Below are positions 62,136-64,000 of a stretch of DNA of 64,000 bases, piece by piece; position 1 is the stretch's first letter, and every line of letters begins with the position of its first letter. Source of the DNA: JOPF133 sp052144935 (lineage in GTDB: Bacteria; Acidobacteriota; Terriglobia; Bryobacterales; Bryobacteraceae); the NCBI GenBank assembly GCA_052144935.1, contig JBKQPR010000191.1, positions 1-64,000 of the forward strand, read 5' to 3'. A model generated the notes under the pieces. The model worked only from the letters and a program-made list of their open reading frames with translations. It did no database searches and was not told the DNA's origin. The position numbers and the translations under genes were made by a program.

Positions 62136-64000
62136 ATGTGGCGGCGGCACGGGTGGCGGCTGCTGGCGATTGGGGGCCTCGCCTTAGTTGCCTATTCCAA
62201 TTCCTTCCAGGCGGCCCTGGTGTTCGACAATGCTTCGGTGATTGGCCAAGATCCCCGTATCCGCGAGGCCACGCCCGAAAACATCGAGTCCATTCTGACC
62301 GGAAGGTATTGGTACGTGAACACCAATGCGGGCCTGTATCGGCCCTTCACCACGTTCTCCTACCTTCTGAATTACGCGGTTCTCGGCAATGGCCCGCGCC
62401 CGGCGGGCTATCACTGGGTTAATCTCGCGCTCCACGAGGTCAACGTTGCGCTGGTATATGCCGTGGGCGTGCTGATTTTTGAAGGAACCGCGCCGGCTTG
62501 GGCGCTGGCCGCGATTTGGGGATTGCATCCGCTGCTCACCGAATCGGTCACCAACATTGTGGGGCGCGCCGACCTGCTGGCGGCCTTCGGCGTGTTGGCG
62601 GGCTTGTTGTGCCACATGAGAGGCGCCTCTGCCCGAGGGCCCCGCAGGGTGGCGTGGCTGGCGGGTCTGGCCGCCGCCCAGGCGGTGGGGCTTTTTTCGA
62701 AAGAGAACGCCGCCGTCCTGCCGGGCATCATGCTGCTCTACGACCTGACGTGGTCCGAGCGCGCGGCGTGGCGCCGGCGGGCGCCCGCCTATGCCGCTGT
62801 GGCGCTGCCGTTGGCCGCCTTCTTCTACTTGCGCAGCGGTTTGCACACGCACATGCTGATCGAGTTTGCGGAGAATCCCCTGGTGAGCGCCGGTTTCTGG
62901 ACCGCGCGGCTCACGGCCGTCAAAGTGGTGGGCAAGTTCCTCTGGCTGTTTCTCTGGCCGGCCCACTTATCGGCGGATTATTCCTACAATGCAGTGCCGT
63001 TATTCGGCTGGCGGGCGACGAATTGGGAGAGTGCCAAGGCGCTCTTCGCGCTGGCGGTTTGCCTGGTCGCCGGGCTTCTTGCCGTCCTGCTGGCCGTCCG
63101 CCGGCGTCCGAAACCACTACTCTTCTTCCTGGTTTTCTTTTTCGTCGCGCTGGCGCCCACTTCGAACCTGATCGTCCTCATCGGGAGCATCATGGCCGAG
63201 CGGTTTCTCTATCTGCCCTCGGTGGGTCTGGCCGGTTGCGTGGTCGCGGCCATCCACGAGCTTGGCCAGAGGCGCTCACTGCAGCGTCCCGCTGCTGCGC
63301 CGGTTGCGTGGGCCGCGCTGGGACTGGTGTGCCTGGCCTTCACCGCGCGAATTTACGCCCGCAACTTCGACTGGCAGGATGACCGCAGCCTCTGGACCAG
63401 TGCCGTGGAAGTCTGTCCGGAAAGCGCCCGGCCCCACTACAATCTGGGCAGAGAACTAGAGCGCATACCCGACCGGCTGCCGGAGGCGATTGCCGAGTAC
63501 CAGGCCGCCCTGCGGATTGAACCCGATCGCGCAGATGCGCACACCAATCTGGGAAACGCACTATCAGGCATGCCGGGCCGGCTGCCCGAGGCGATTGTCG
63601 AATACCAGGCGGCGTTGCGGATTGAACCGGATCGCGCAGAAGCGCACAACGACCTGGCGAACGCCCTGGCGCGCATGCCCGGTCGGCTGCCGGAGGCGAT
63701 TGCCGAATACCAGGCGGCCCTGCGGATTCGGCCCGATCATGCGGAATTGCACTACAACCTGGCGAACGCCCTGCTGCTCATAGCGGACCGACTGCCGGAG
63801 GCGATTGCCGAATACCGGGCGGCCCTGCGGATTGAACCCAATCATGCGGACGCGCACAACAACCTGGGAAATGCGCTATCGGGCATACCGGACCGGCTGC
63901 CCGAGGCGATTGCCGAGTACCAGGCAGCCCTGCGGATCGATCCCGGCCGTGCGGACGCGCACAACAATCTGGGAAACGCGCTGTCAGGCATACCCGGCCG
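62136..64000 (+). CDS. TMTC-like membrane protein with TPR tail (partial)
   Basis: ATG 62136 gives MWRRHGWRLLAIGGLALVAY. About ten membrane segments follow, with the DUF1736/TMTC signatures SNSFQAALVFDNASVIGQDP, YWYVNTNAGLYRPFTTFSYL, LAAIWGLHPLLTESVTNIVG (lumenal HP.hTE.V) and LFSKENAAVLPGIMLLYDLT. PTSNLIVLIGSIMAERFLYL and RNFDWQDDRSLWTSAVEVCP lead into TPRs from 63475. Eukaryotic TMTC proteins are O-mannosyltransferases; the bacterial ones are presumed GT-C glycosyltransferases. The gene runs off the window inside the fifth complete TPR, so the C-terminus is unseen. Confidence 0.82.
   Translation, partial: MWRRHGWRLLAIGGLALVAYSNSFQAALVFDNASVIGQDPRIREATPENIESILTGRYWYVNTNAGLYRPFTTFSYLLNYAVLGNGPRPAGYHWVNLALHEVNVALVYAVGVLIFEGTAPAWALAAIWGLHPLLTESVTNIVGRADLLAAFGVLAGLLCHMRGASARGPRRVAWLAGLAAAQAVGLFSKENAAVLPGIMLLYDLTWSERAAWRRRAPAYAAVALPLAAFFYLRSGLHTHMLIEFAENPLVSAGFWTARLTAVKVVGKFLWLFLWPAHLSADYSYNAVPLFGWRATNWESAKALFALAVCLVAGLLAVLLAVRRRPKPLLFFLVFFFVALAPTSNLIVLIGSIMAERFLYLPSVGLAGCVVAAIHELGQRRSLQRPAAAPVAWAALGLVCLAFTARIYARNFDWQDDRSLWTSAVEVCPESARPHYNLGRELERIPDRLPEAIAEYQAALRIEPDRADAHTNLGNALSGMPGRLPEAIVEYQAALRIEPDRAEAHNDLANALARMPGRLPEAIAEYQAALRIRPDHAELHYNLANALLLIADRLPEAIAEYRAALRIEPNHADAHNNLGNALSGIPDRLPEAIAEYQAALRIDPGRADAHNNLGNALSGIPG
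63475..63999 (+). repeat. Five tandem 105-bp TPR-coding repeats
   Basis: Each unit encodes 35 residues beginning RLPEAIAEYQAALRI and continuing P..A..H.NL.NAL...PG. Five units fill 63475-63999 exactly, with strong DNA-level identity (for example GAGGCGATTGCCGAGTACCA). The array continues past the window end. Such repeats expand or contract by recombination and slip in assembly. Confidence 0.85.

Overview
The window looks like chromosomal DNA from an acidobacterium of the Solibacter/Bryobacter type. The grounds are GC-rich coding on both strands, TIGR03437-type secreted proteins (a family first named from Solibacter), a 1.2 kb-codon Oar-like TonB receptor with an N-terminal carboxypeptidase-regulatory domain, many Tat- or Sec-exported sugar enzymes, and TPR blocks of the LPEAIAEYQAALRI type. 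This placement is inference; there is no rRNA gene in the window.

Layout. 0-8 kb: exported vanadium haloperoxidase, a Ser/Gln-rich protein, a DUF4159 protein, a soluble MCP-like protein and an exported unknown. 8-15.6 kb: a cluster of secreted proteins (a large beta-repeat/Ig/glycosidase-like protein, then a two-gene cassette that has been tandemly duplicated, with the second copy decaying). 15.7-18.1 kb: a translationally coupled three-gene TPR operon. 18.1-22 kb: a pectate-lyase remnant, then seven evenly spaced 16-bp palindromes identical to the chromosomal parS (ParB) consensus, then a frameshifted DUF4062-NACHT-FGE (NLR-like) gene. 22-24.4 kb: DinB protein and an ISAzo13-type element with an A8 frameshift site. 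24.7-27.9 kb: SRPBCC protein, HtrA-like protease, coaE and folD. 28.8 kb: tRNA-Lys(UUU). 29-37 kb: a graveyard of mobile and defence remnants (group II intron RT, IS21, DNA methyltransferase, GIY-YIG, IS200-like, M2 peptidase) around one intact GH88-like gene. 37-44.6 kb: YncE-like lipoprotein, MFS pump, CsbD remnant, an ECF sigma/anti-sigma/DUF4097 operon and a Tat-exported TIM-barrel isomerase. 44.6-47.7 kb: HsdR remnant, haem/copper monooxygenase-like gene, chimeric ORF, VapBC remnant. 47.8-64 kb: methyltransferase, ribokinase, hydrolase/phosphatase pair, a second TIM-barrel isomerase, APC permease, Gfo/Idh/MocA oxidoreductase, RraA-like protein, enolase-superfamily enzyme, TonB receptor, and a TMTC-like membrane protein running off the end.

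How the parts fit. The 51-62 kb block reads as a sugar or sugar-acid uptake and catabolism cluster in which several enzymes carry export signals: TonB receptor for entry, then an enolase-superfamily dehydratase/racemase, an RraA-type aldolase/decarboxylase, an NAD-type oxidoreductase and a TIM-barrel isomerase. Intact housekeeping genes contrast with frameshifted accessory genes, so most frameshifts look like real decay, although indel errors in the assembly cannot be excluded. The most notable structure is the parS-like array at 18340-18850 next to the NLR-like gene.
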